Below are positions 1 to 7,269 of a DNA stretch of 7,954 nt, piece by piece. A program made the position numbers and the translations under genes. Within the stretch, counting starts at the first letter, position 1, and each line of letters opens with the position of its first letter. The stretch lies in contig DATJQH010000139.1 of assembly GCA_035505955.1 (NCBI GenBank), forward strand, positions 1-7,954, given 5' to 3'. The DNA comes from Fen-999 sp035505955 (lineage in GTDB: Bacteria > Pseudomonadota > Gammaproteobacteria > Burkholderiales > Rhodocyclaceae). The notes beneath the pieces were generated by a model. The model was given only the letters and a program-made list of their open reading frames with translations, did no database searches and was not told the origin of the DNA.

Positions 1-1529
<1,529 letters not shown>

Positions 1530-1530
<1 letters not shown>

Positions 1531-1559
1531 AGTCAGCCGTCGCGGTACGCCGCGCTTCG
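1530..1559 (+). repeat. Dispersed 30-bp repeat, copy A (divergent)
   Basis: This is the first of three same-orientation copies of a 30-bp sequence in the window (others at 3761-3790 and 7431-7460). Aligned from the last base of the thiC stop codon, the core AGTCAGCC...GGTACGCCG is shared, with the central segment varying. I count about 24 of 30 matches to copy C when the alignment starts one to two bases earlier, inside the stop codon. The centre can fold as GCGG-TACG-CCGC. Resemblance to copy B may continue past the core, through a second block CGCAGTC about 40 bp further on. The family is not one I recognise; it resembles REP-type elements in size and location. Confidence 0.55.
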
Positions 1560-1584
1560 CGCCGTTTTCGCCGCAGTCCGTCGC

Positions 1585-1603
1585 GCCGGGGTCGCGCCCG
1601 GGC
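1585..1603 (+). terminator. Weak GC hairpin after thiC
   Basis: CCGGG (1586-1590) can pair with CCCGG (1597-1601) around a 6-nt loop about 55 bp past the thiC stop. It is followed by a pyrimidine-rich stretch with only a short T run (1610-1612). It could end thiC transcription, but the U-tract is poor, so this is a weak call. Confidence 0.25.
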
Positions 1604-1614
1604 TTCCGCTTTCC

Positions 1615-1620
1615 TAGAGT
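1615..1620 (+). promoter_or_regulatory. Possible -10 element for the membrane protein/kinase/regulator operon
   Basis: TAGAGT lies 40 bp upstream of the small membrane-protein start and resembles a sigma-70 -10 hexamer (TATAAT). No convincing -35 is present 16-18 bp upstream, where the sequence is GC-rich. It is suggested only because a new transcription unit most likely starts in this gap. Confidence 0.2.
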
Positions 1621-1660
1621 GCGCCTGTCACCCAAGACAACGTACGAAAAGGAGACGGAC

Positions 1661-1825
1661 ATGACGACAAATTCGAAGGGCTGGAGACTTGACACGAAGA
1701 GCCACCTGGTTGCCGGAGCCGTTTCCGCAGCCGCTACGGTGTTGATCTTCGTCGCCATCGGGATGCTGGTCAGCTACTACGCGGCTGGCCCGCTGGCAGT
1801 TTCCGCGGCACAATTGGCAGTGTGA
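1661..1825 (+). CDS. Small single-span membrane protein coupled to histidine kinase
   Basis: A 54-residue protein of unrecognised family. The start at ATG 1661 is preferred over an upstream in-frame ATG (1619) because AAAAGGAG (1647-1654) is a strong, well-spaced Shine-Dalgarno sequence. The N-terminus is polar and basic (MTTNSKGWRLDTKSH). It is followed by one hydrophobic segment at about residues 16-41 (AGAVSAAATVLIFVAIGMLV then SYYAAG) and a short mildly hydrophobic tail. No cysteine, signal-peptidase motif or catalytic residue is evident. Its TGA stop overlaps the GTG start of the kinase (GTGA, 1822-1825), so the two are very probably translationally coupled. By position it could be an accessory subunit or modulator of the kinase; that is inference from synteny alone. 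Strong ribosome-binding site and overlap make it likely to be expressed. Confidence 0.72.
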   Translation: MTTNSKGWRLDTKSHLVAGAVSAAATVLIFVAIGMLVSYYAAGPLAVSAAQLAV

Positions 1826-3018
1826 ACAAGAACGCCGAACGCATCCTGGCCGTCGCGCGCCGCGCCTACACGAAGCTTGGCGCATGGGTGGCCGGGTTCA
1901 CGTTCTGGCGTTTCGTGCTGTTCTCGATCCTGGTGCTGGTCGCAACCAATCTGGTCGGCAGGCTCATATCCCCGGAGCGCCAGACCGTTACCGTTACGAC
2001 AACCGTTACGACAAAGAGCAAGCCCGAGCCGCCGGGGAATAGTCCGGCCCCACCATCCGTCCCACCATCCGTCCCACCATCCGCTTCGCCAGTCCCAGCG
2101 CCCGCCTCTCCGCCGGGTACCTCGGCAAAGAAGGACTGCGTGGATGAGGTCAACGTCGGCTGGACAGGCATTCACATCCGCGACTGCAATGGCGGCAAGG
2201 TAACCGCCTCCGAGGACTCGACTAGCGTGCCGGCCGATCTCGAGGACGAGGACATCGAAATCCCGACGGTCCACACGAAGCTCAAGGACTGGATGCTCGC
2301 GATGCTGGCGGTGCTGTGGGTCATGTGGTTCGTCGGCCGGGCGCGCCGCAAGGCCGAGGTGCGCGCCGACCGCGCCGAGTCGGTTGCCGAGAAGGAGAGC
2401 CTGGAGCGCCAGGTGGCCGAGGCGCGCCTGCAGGCGCTGCAGGCGCAGGTCGAGCCGCATTTCCTGTTCAACACGCTGGGCGCGGTCGAGCACCTGATCG
2501 AGACCGATCCGCCGCGCGCAGCGGAGATGCAGCGCCACCTGATCGCCTTCCTGCGCGGCGCCATGCCGCGCATGCGCGGCGAGAGCGTGACGCTGGGCGA
2601 CGAGATCGAACTCTGCCGCAACTACCTCGCGATCATGAAGATTCGCATGGAGGATCGCCTCGTCTACAGCATCGATCTGCCGCCGGAACTGGCCAAGGCC
2701 TCGTTCCCGCCCATGATGCTGCAGTCGGTCGTCGAGAACGCGATCAAGCATGGCCTCGAACCCAAGGCCGAAGGCGGCAGCATCCTCATCAGCGCGCGCG
2801 CCGCGGCCGGCCGCCTGCGTGTAGCCGTGGCCGACAGCGGGCTGGGCTTCGGCAACAATGGCACGGCCGGCACCGGCATCGGCTTGAACAACATCCGCGA
2901 GCGCCTCGCGGGCCTGTTTGGCGACAAGAGTGCGCTCGTGATCACGCCCAATGCGCCGACGGGGGCCCAGGTCGTGATAGAAATACCGCATGACGGCACC
3001 AACGGCAATTCTCGCTGA
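1822..3018 (+). CDS. LytS/AlgZ-type sensor histidine kinase
   Basis: A 398-residue membrane kinase of the His_kinase (LytS/AlgZ/YpdA) family, expected to phosphorylate the LytTR regulator encoded next. GTG 1822 is chosen as start because it overlaps the previous stop (GTGA). The first membrane span is at about residues 20-49. An extracytoplasmic segment of about 105 residues follows: a Thr/Val repeat (55-64), a Pro/Ser-rich stretch with PPSV repeats (70-99), then a polar part with two cysteines (C106, C122) and a very acidic stretch (139-147). The second span is at about 157-171. A charged, probably coiled-coil linker (172-208) leads to the phosphoacceptor motif EPHFLFNTL (H213), the N-box VVENAIKHG (303-311), DSGLGFG (338-344) and GTGIGLNNIRERL (350-362), so the catalytic ATPase domain looks intact. 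The sensory segment matches no domain I recognise, and the signal is unknown. Confidence 0.92.
   Translation: MNKNAERILAVARRAYTKLGAWVAGFTFWRFVLFSILVLVATNLVGRLISPERQTVTVTTTVTTKSKPEPPGNSPAPPSVPPSVPPSASPVPAPASPPGTSAKKDCVDEVNVGWTGIHIRDCNGGKVTASEDSTSVPADLEDEDIEIPTVHTKLKDWMLAMLAVLWVMWFVGRARRKAEVRADRAESVAEKESLERQVAEARLQALQAQVEPHFLFNTLGAVEHLIETDPPRAAEMQRHLIAFLRGAMPRMRGESVTLGDEIELCRNYLAIMKIRMEDRLVYSIDLPPELAKASFPPMMLQSVVENAIKHGLEPKAEGGSILISARAAAGRLRVAVADSGLGFGNNGTAGTGIGLNNIRERLAGLFGDKSALVITPNAPTGAQVVIEIPHDGTNGNSR
1991..2014 (+). repeat. Perfect 12-bp tandem duplication inside kinase gene
   Basis: CCGTTACGACAA occurs twice back to back (1991-2002, 2003-2014), preceded by a further partial ACCGTTA at 1984. 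In frame it encodes the TVTVTTTVTT run just outside the first membrane span of the kinase. A 12-bp unit preserves the reading frame on gain or loss. Confidence 0.85.
2049..2084 (+). repeat. Three tandem 12-bp units encoding a proline-rich spacer
   Basis: The unit CCCACCATCCGT is present at 2049-2060 and 2061-2072, with a third copy at 2073-2084 differing only in its last base. It encodes the PPSVPPSVPPSA part of the extracytoplasmic Pro-rich spacer in the kinase. Copy-number change would lengthen or shorten the spacer by four residues without breaking the frame. Confidence 0.9.
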
Positions 3019-3754
3019 CGACGAGCGCCTGATGCGCGAGCAGCTGCGCCTGCGGCTCGCCGAGGCGTGGCCGGAACTCGCGATCGTCGGCGAGGCGAAG
3101 AACGGCGCGGAGGCCGTGGAACTCGTCGCGCAGCACCATCCCGACCTCGCGTTCCTCGACATCCGCATGCCGGTAAAGACCGGCCTCGAAGCGGCGCAGG
3201 ACATCGCCGGGCAGTGCCGCGTGGTCTTCGTCACGGCCTACGATGCGCACGCGGTCGAAGCCTTCGAGCATGGCGCCATCGACTACATCCTGAAGCCCGC
3301 AGATCCGCAGCGGCTGGCCGTCACCGTCCGACGCCTCAAGGAGCGGCTCGCGCAGCAGACGGCACCCGACCTTGCGGTGGCAATCGGCCGGCTGGAGGCG
3401 CTGGCAGGCTCGATGGGCGTGGCGCCGCGCCGGCATCTGCAATGGATACAGACCGGGCTCGGCCAGCAGATCAAGGTGCTGCCCGTGTCCGAGGTCGTCT
3501 TCCTGCAGGCGCAGGACAAGTACACCGCGGTGGCGACCGCGAAGGAAATCGCGCTGGTCAGGAAGCCCATCCGCGAATTCATCGACGAACTCGACCCCAC
3601 GCTGTTCTGGCAGATCCATCGCGGCACCATGGTGGCGGTACGCGAGATCGCCGCCGTGCATCGCGACGGCGACCGACTGACCGTGCTGCTGCGCAGTCGG
3701 CCGGAGAAGCTGGAAGTGAGCCGCAGCTACGCCGGACGCTTCCGGCAGATGTAG
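2990..3754 (+). CDS. LytTR-family response regulator (AlgR/LytR type)
   Basis: A 254-residue DNA-binding response regulator. The N-terminal receiver domain (about 5-120) has the acidic pair D10/D11, phosphoacceptor D57 in AFLDIRMP, T82 in FVTAYD and K102 in ILKPAD, so it should be phosphorylatable. After a linker, the LytTR domain (about 148-252) shows the usual landmarks: VSEVVFLQAQDKYTAVAT, then FWQIHRGTMVAV, then a final LEVSRSYAGRFRQM. The ATG at 2990 lies 29 nt inside the kinase gene, in another frame, with no strong ribosome-binding site, which suggests coupling to kinase translation. With the kinase it forms a standard two-component pair. Targets cannot be told from the sequence; relatives control extracellular polysaccharide, pili or transporters. 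Convergent with the small lipoprotein gene that follows. Confidence 0.94.
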   Translation: MTAPTAILADDERLMREQLRLRLAEAWPELAIVGEAKNGAEAVELVAQHHPDLAFLDIRMPVKTGLEAAQDIAGQCRVVFVTAYDAHAVEAFEHGAIDYILKPADPQRLAVTVRRLKERLAQQTAPDLAVAIGRLEALAGSMGVAPRRHLQWIQTGLGQQIKVLPVSEVVFLQAQDKYTAVATAKEIALVRKPIREFIDELDPTLFWQIHRGTMVAVREIAAVHRDGDRLTVLLRSRPEKLEVSRSYAGRFRQM

Positions 3755-3760
3755 CATCCC

Positions 3761-3790
3761 GAAAGTCAGCCCCGGTGGTACGCCGTGCGG
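3761..3790 (+). repeat. Dispersed 30-bp repeat, copy B, with stem-loop
   Basis: Matches copy C (7431-7460) at 28 of 30 positions; both begin GAAAGTCAGCCCC or GAAAGTCAGCCCCC and share GTGGTACGCCGTGCG. It starts 7 nt after the response-regulator stop, in the 61-bp convergent gap before the lipoprotein stop. With its flank it can form a hairpin: GCCCCG (3769-3774) pairs with CGGGGC (3793-3798), and CGCC (3781-3784) with GGCG (3789-3792), leaving GTGGTA as a bulge. There is no T-tract, so it would be a weak intrinsic terminator at best. Confidence 0.75.
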
Positions 3791-3815
3791 CGCGGGGCGT
3801 CGCAGTCAGGCGCGA

Positions 3816-3965
3816 TCAATAGCGATGGTAGTGATGTTCGTAATGTTCGTGGTAGCCGCGACCACCGTGATCCCAGTGGTCGTGCGGACCATACGGCCAA
3901 ACGACACAGCCGGACAGAACCGCGGCGGCGACGGCGACACTGACGTACTTGAACAAGCGGGTCAT
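3816..3965 (-). CDS. Tiny histidine-rich lipoprotein
   Basis: A 49-residue predicted lipoprotein. The start at 3965 is preferred over upstream in-frame ATGs (3989, 4040) because it gives a compact signal peptide: MTRLFKY, then a hydrophobic core, then the lipobox LSGC with the lipidated cysteine at C20. GGGGG about 6 nt upstream is an acceptable ribosome-binding site. The mature part is only 30 residues, CVVWPYGPHDHWDHGGRG followed by YHEHYEHHYHRY, with 8 histidines plus many Tyr, Asp and Glu. This composition suggests metal binding or a charged envelope peptide, but that is inference from composition only. I recognise no named family; similar small His/Tyr/Trp-rich lipoproteins occur in proteobacteria. 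It is transcribed toward the response-regulator gene and divergently from the DUF4124 gene. Confidence 0.75.
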   Translation of the reverse strand: MTRLFKYVSVAVAAAVLSGCVVWPYGPHDHWDHGGRGYHEHYEHHYHRY

Positions 3966-3981
3966 GATGGCCCCCGATCTG

Positions 3982-3995
3982 TTGATCATGACCAA
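3982..3995. promoter_or_regulatory. 14-bp dyad upstream of the lipoprotein gene (possible operator)
   Basis: TTGATCATGACCAA is an imperfect palindrome of the form TTGRTCATGAYCAA (12 of 14 positions symmetric). It lies 17-30 bp upstream of the lipoprotein start in the divergent gap. Size and symmetry suit a dimeric repressor or activator site, or part of the lipoprotein leader. No regulator is assigned. Confidence 0.3.
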
Positions 3996-4001
3996 GTAAC
4001 G

Positions 4002-4029
4002 CGCGGGTCGCCGGCGTTGGCGACCCGCG
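4002..4029. promoter_or_regulatory. Perfect 11-bp inverted repeat between divergent genes
   Basis: CGCGGGTCGCC (4002-4012) and GGCGACCCGCG (4019-4029) are exact reverse complements around the 6-nt loop GGCGTT. On the + strand the stem is followed by TTTGCATT, which is terminator-like. But it sits upstream of both divergent genes, where a terminator of either would not be expected. It could be an operator, a barrier to antisense transcription, or a leader hairpin for the lipoprotein transcript. Confidence 0.6.
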
Positions 4030-4030
4030 T

Positions 4031-4059
4031 TTGCATTCATGTGTATCAGGATGTAACTT
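4031..4059 (+). promoter_or_regulatory. Candidate sigma-70 promoter for the DUF4124/PEBP genes
   Basis: TTGCAT (4031-4036) as -35 and TAACTT (4054-4059) as -10 are separated by 17 bp, immediately 3' of the 11-bp inverted repeat. The resulting transcript would start around 4066, just before GGAGG (4072-4076). The -10 match is poor, so this is tentative. Confidence 0.3.
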
Positions 4060-4083
4060 GCTCATTCTTGCGGAGGTTTATGC

Positions 4084-4539
4084 ATGGTCGATAGGCGCTG
4101 GCGCGCGGTTGCACTGTCTGCAGCAATGGTCTTTCCGGGCCTCGCCGCGGCCGACGGCATCTACAAGTGGACCGACGATCAGGGTCGCGTTCATTTCTCC
4201 GGCACGCCGCCAGCCGGCCGCAAGGCGACCCGGATGGAAACGGCGGAGCCCGCCGCGCCGCCGAGTCAGTCGTCATCCGGCAGCACCTGGCAGCAGCAGT
4301 TGCAGATCTCCAATGAGAAACGCCAGCTTGCGCGCGAGAAGGACCAGGAAGCCGCCAAGCGCCAGCAGGAGAACTACCAGCGCTGCCTCTCGGCGCGCAA
4401 CACGCTCGACACGCTGAACCGCGAACGTCCGGTCTATCGGGTCAACGCCCAGGGCGAACGCGAGTACTACGACGACAGTCAAAGACAGGCGGCGCGCGAT
4501 AACGCCATGCAGCGCGTTGCCCAGTACTGCAACAACTGA
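4084..4539 (+). CDS. DUF4124 domain-containing exported protein
   Basis: A 151-residue protein. The start at 4084 has GGAGG 7 nt upstream. Residues 1-23 form a signal peptide ending PGLAAA, with cleavage probably before D24. The mature N-terminus carries the DUF4124 signature GIYKWTDDQGRVHFSGTPP (25-43), a short beta-rich module common at the N-terminus of proteobacterial envelope proteins and of unknown function. A Ser/Pro/Ala linker (55-68) leads into a Gln/Glu/Arg/Lys-rich helix, probably coiled coil (about 69-115). The tail contains a YRVNAQGEREYYDD segment and two cysteines (C101, C149) that could form a disulfide. The PEBP-like gene follows 32 nt later with its own ribosome-binding site, so the pair is likely co-transcribed. 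A structural or adaptor role in the periplasm is plausible but unproven. Confidence 0.88.
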   Translation: MVDRRWRAVALSAAMVFPGLAAADGIYKWTDDQGRVHFSGTPPAGRKATRMETAEPAAPPSQSSSGSTWQQQLQISNEKRQLAREKDQEAAKRQQENYQRCLSARNTLDTLNRERPVYRVNAQGEREYYDDSQRQAARDNAMQRVAQYCNN

Positions 4540-4571
4540 ACCCCAAAGAAGACCAACGAAAGGAGCCTGAC

Positions 4572-5132
4572 ATGCGCCGACTGCCCTTCCTCGCCGTTCT
4601 GCTCTTGGCTTGCTCGATGCCGGTTCATGCGGCCGGCTTCGCGCTCGCGAGCCCGGATGTGAATGCCCGCAAGCCCATCGCGGAGAAGTTCGTGTTCAAC
4701 GGCTTCGGCTGCCATGGCGAAAACGTCTCGCCGGCCGTCGTCTGGATGAGCCCGCCCAAGGACGCCAAGAGCTTTGCCCTGACCGTGCACGACCCCGACG
4801 CACCGACCGGCGGCAGCGGCTGGTGGCACTGGCTGGTGATCGACATCCCGCCCGGCACGGTCGGCCTGCAGCAGGGCGCCGGCGATCCGGCGGCGAAGAA
4901 ACTGCCCGCGGGCGCGCGCCAGATGCGCACGGATTTCGGCACGCCCGGATGGGGCGGGCCGTGCCCGCCGGTCGGCGACAAGCCGCACCGCTACGTGTTC
5001 ACCATCTATGCGCTCAAGGTGGACAAGCTGGAAGTCCCGGATGACGCAAACGCCGCGCTGGTGGGCTTCATGATCAACGCCAACCGCATCGCGCAATCGA
5101 GCTTCACGGCGCACTACGGCCGCAAGAAGTAG
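4572..5132 (+). CDS. YbhB/YbcL-type PEBP (Raf kinase inhibitor-like) exported protein
   Basis: A 186-residue member of the phosphatidylethanolamine-binding protein fold, bacterial YbhB/YbcL branch. AGGAG (4561-4565) precedes the ATG by 6 nt. Residues 1-20 form a signal peptide with the AHA site before A21; LLAC (11-14) also resembles a short lipobox, but export by signal peptidase I looks more likely. PEBP landmarks are VHDPDAPTGG (72-81), WWHWLVIDIP (84-93) and the anion-pocket region GTPGWGGPCPPVGDKPHRY (123-141). Length is typical for the family plus a signal peptide. Bacterial members are periplasmic or cytoplasmic with poorly defined ligands, so the substrate is unknown. It follows the DUF4124 gene in the same direction, and its stop is 6 bp from the stop of the convergent HD-GYP gene. 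Confidence 0.93.
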   Translation: MRRLPFLAVLLLACSMPVHAAGFALASPDVNARKPIAEKFVFNGFGCHGENVSPAVVWMSPPKDAKSFALTVHDPDAPTGGSGWWHWLVIDIPPGTVGLQQGAGDPAAKKLPAGARQMRTDFGTPGWGGPCPPVGDKPHRYVFTIYALKVDKLEVPDDANAALVGFMINANRIAQSSFTAHYGRKK

Positions 5133-5148
5133 GCGGCGTCAGGCCGCC
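5132..5148. terminator. Short inverted repeat at the convergent stops
   Basis: GGCGGC (5132-5137) and GCCGCC (5143-5148) can pair around a 5-nt loop. The stem overlaps the stop codons of the PEBP gene (+) and the HD-GYP gene (-). There is no T-run on either side. It may act as a weak bidirectional terminator or simply reflect Ala-rich codons at the HD-GYP C-terminus. Confidence 0.25.
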
Positions 5149-6362
5149 GCCCAGTACTTGTCGACGTCCTTGATGCCCCAGCGGGCGGCGTCCTCGCGGC
5201 CGATGATCTTGTCGGCGATGCCGGGGCGCGCCAGGTCGATGATCTCGGGTCTGATGTAGACCTGCGACTTGGTGGAAAAGAAGACTTTCACGGACGGCGT
5301 GAGCAGCGAGTGTTGCGCCTGCTCGATGACGACGCCCAGGCGCCCGGATTCGAGGCGCACAAGCGAGCCGACCGGGTAGATGCCGATACTGCGCACGAAG
5401 GCCTGGAACACGCGCTCGTCGAAATGTCCCCTGGCCCACTCGGCCATCTTGCGGATCGACTCGGCCGGGTCCCAGCCTGCCTTGTAGGGCCGATTCGACG
5501 TGATGGCGTCATAGACATCGCACACGGCGCCCATGCGCGCGTAGAGCGTGATCTTGTCGCCGGGCAGGCGGTCGGGATAGCCCGTGCCGTCCATCTTCTC
5601 GTGGTGGTGCAGGCAGACGTCGAGCGTGACCGGGCCGACCTTGCCCGCCTCGGCCAGCAGCCGGTGGCCGTCGACCGGGTGCTGCTTCATGATCGCGAAC
5701 TCTGCGTCGGTGAGCTTGCCGGGCTTGTTCAGCACCTCGTTCGGCGTCAGCGCCTTGCCCAGGTCGTGCAGCAGGCCGGCCATGCCGGCTTCGCGCGTCT
5801 CGCCCTCGCCGAAGCCGAGCTGGCGCGCCAGCGCGACCATCAACGCGCAGACGGCCACCGAATGCATATACGTGTAATCGTCGGCGTCCTTCAGGCGCGC
5901 CAGGCTGATCAGCGCGCCGGGATTGCGCGCGACTGAACTCGAAATCTCGTCGACCATTTCGCCCGCGGCCTCGGCGTTGATCGCCTTGCCCATGCGCGCT
6001 TCCTGGAACATCGAGACCACGGCTTCACGCGAACGCGCGCAGACGCGGGCGGCGCGCTTGACCTCTTCGGCCATCGAGACCTGCGCCGGCGGTTCTTCCC
6101 GTTCCGCGACTGCCACGAGCGTCTGCGCCGCAGCCGCTTCCGCCTGTTCGACCGACTCGACCGGGAAGACGGTCTCGACATCGGCGCCCTTGGCGACGTC
6201 AATCCAGAGTTCGTGGATGCCGCTCTCGGCCACCCGGCGAATGTCTTCGGGATCGTCGACGCTGAAATTGGTGCGCCAGAAAGGATGTTCCATCCACGAT
6301 CCGCAAAACTCGTGGATGTGCATGCCGAGCCGCAGATCCTCGACGCGGATCTTTTTCAGCAT
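5139..6362 (-). CDS. HD-GYP cyclic-di-GMP phosphodiesterase with DUF3391-type N-terminus
   Basis: A 407-residue cytoplasmic protein with no membrane span or signal peptide. The N-terminal ~130 residues (starting MLKKIRVEDLRLGMHIHEFC, then FWRTNFSVDDPEDIRRV) resemble the DUF3391 module that precedes many proteobacterial HD-GYP domains. An Ala/Glu-rich linker lies at about 71-100. The HD-GYP domain spans roughly 145-340, with HDLGK (H199, D200, K203), the LHHHEKMDGTGYP block (251-263) and AVCDVYDAITSNRPYK (279-294). All residues expected for the di-iron phosphodiesterase core are present, so hydrolysis of c-di-GMP, lowering its level and favouring motility over biofilm, is predicted. The C-terminal 65 residues form a further small domain (SLVRLESGRLGVVIEQ onward). 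The start at 6362 fits the family N-terminus; GGGGCAGG upstream is a weak ribosome-binding site. Transcribed divergently from uppP. Confidence 0.95.
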   Translation of the reverse strand: MLKKIRVEDLRLGMHIHEFCGSWMEHPFWRTNFSVDDPEDIRRVAESGIHELWIDVAKGADVETVFPVESVEQAEAAAAQTLVAVAEREEPPAQVSMAEEVKRAARVCARSREAVVSMFQEARMGKAINAEAAGEMVDEISSSVARNPGALISLARLKDADDYTYMHSVAVCALMVALARQLGFGEGETREAGMAGLLHDLGKALTPNEVLNKPGKLTDAEFAIMKQHPVDGHRLLAEAGKVGPVTLDVCLHHHEKMDGTGYPDRLPGDKITLYARMGAVCDVYDAITSNRPYKAGWDPAESIRKMAEWARGHFDERVFQAFVRSIGIYPVGSLVRLESGRLGVVIEQAQHSLLTPSVKVFFSTKSQVYIRPEIIDLARPGIADKIIGREDAARWGIKDVDKYWAAA

Positions 6363-6393
6363 GGCCTGCCCCGCCGGGCCGTCACGGACATCA

Positions 6394-6402
6394 TGCTAAA
6401 CT
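6394..6402 (+). promoter_or_regulatory. Possible extended -10 for uppP
   Basis: TGCTAAACT is an extended -10-like sequence (TG-n-TAAACT) in the 81-bp gap between the divergent HD-GYP and uppP starts. The -35 region is GC-rich without a good match. It would place the uppP transcript start about 6409, roughly 35 nt before the ATG. Confidence 0.3.
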
Positions 6403-6443
6403 CGCCCGCCTTTCCGCAGACGCCCCCCTGTTGCCGCCCGACC

Positions 6444-7268
6444 ATGGATATCACTTCTGTTCTTGACGCGCTGATTCTCGGCATAGTCGAAGGCTTGACC
6501 GAATTCCTGCCCGTCTCCAGCACCGGGCACCTGATCCTGACCGGCAGTTTGCTCCATTTTAACGACGAGCGGGGAAAGCTGTTCGAGATCGTCATCCAGT
6601 CCGCGGCGATCCTCGCCGTGTGCTGGGAATACCGCGCCCGCATCGTGGGCGTCCTGGGCGGCCTGACGCGCGACGCGGTCGCGCAGCGCCTGGTGCGTAA
6701 CCTCGCCATCGCCTTCATGCCGTTGGCAATTCTCGGCCTGCTGCTCAAGAAGGCGATCGACGCCCATTTGTTCCAGGCCGTGCCGGTGGCGCTCGCCTTC
6801 ATCGTCGGCGCGTTCGTGATCCTGTGGGCCGAGAAGCGCGAGCACCGCATCCGCGTGCACAGCGTGGACGACCTGACGGCCCTCGATGCGCTGAAGGTAG
6901 GCATCGCGCAGGCCTTCGCGCTGATTCCCGGCACCTCGCGCTCGGGCGCCACCATCATCGGCGGGCTGCTGTTCGGATTGAGCCGCAAGGCGGCCACGGA
7001 ATTCTCCTTCTTCCTCGCCATCCCGACGCTGCTGGCGGCCACGGTTTACCTCTCGTACAAGGAGCGGGCCCTGTTCAGCGCCGACGACCTCGGCATGTGG
7101 ACGGTCGGCTTCGCCGCCTCGTTCGTCTCCGCCTTCCTGTGCGTGCGCTGGCTGCTGCGCTACATTTCCACGCACGACTTCACGATCTTCGCCTGGTACC
7201 GGATTGCCTTCGGCATCGTCATCCTCGCCACCTGGCATTTCGGCCTGGTGGACTGGTCCAACGGCTGA
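6444..7268 (+). CDS. uppP: Undecaprenyl-diphosphatase UppP (BacA)
   Basis: A 274-residue integral membrane enzyme that dephosphorylates undecaprenyl diphosphate to the monophosphate. It recycles the lipid carrier for peptidoglycan and O-antigen synthesis, and its overproduction gives bacitracin resistance. Both signature blocks are intact: EGLTEFLPVSSTGH (16-29, with E16, E20, H29) and PGTSRSGAT (162-170, with R166). About seven or eight hydrophobic segments run through the sequence, and the length equals that of E. coli UppP (273). The ATG at 6444 is chosen because it matches the family N-terminus (MDITSVLDALILGIVEG); the open frame runs back to 6213, but that extension is antisense to the HD-GYP gene and not family-like. 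No clear Shine-Dalgarno precedes the ATG. The stop is 1 nt from the next start, indicating an operon with the esterase. Confidence 0.97.
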   Translation: MDITSVLDALILGIVEGLTEFLPVSSTGHLILTGSLLHFNDERGKLFEIVIQSAAILAVCWEYRARIVGVLGGLTRDAVAQRLVRNLAIAFMPLAILGLLLKKAIDAHLFQAVPVALAFIVGAFVILWAEKREHRIRVHSVDDLTALDALKVGIAQAFALIPGTSRSGATIIGGLLFGLSRKAATEFSFFLAIPTLLAATVYLSYKERALFSADDLGMWTVGFAASFVSAFLCVRWLLRYISTHDFTIFAWYRIAFGIVILATWHFGLVDWSNG

Positions 7269-7269
7269 C

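Noticed and set aside
2049..2084. Short tandem repeats considered as a CRISPR-like array
   Set aside because: The 12-bp units are contiguous with no spacers and encode a Pro/Ser spacer in frame, so this is a coding tandem repeat.
2316..2993. A Gly/Arg/Pro-rich 225-codon + frame within the kinase gene
   Set aside because: Frame-shifted reading of the kinase catalytic region; no motif and no independent ribosome-binding site.
1777..3234. A 485-codon minus-strand frame opposite the kinase and regulator genes
   Set aside because: No recognisable domain; low-complexity Arg/Ala/His. The kinase and regulator on the + strand carry complete motif sets.
5310..5936. A 208-codon + frame opposite the HD-GYP gene
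   Set aside because: Antisense shadow of a complete HD-GYP protein, with no motifs or ribosome-binding site.
6213..6443. N-terminal extension of uppP to the upstream ATG at 6213
   Set aside because: The added residues are antisense to the HD-GYP coding region and not family-like; MDITSVLDALILG at 6444 matches the usual UppP N-terminus and length.
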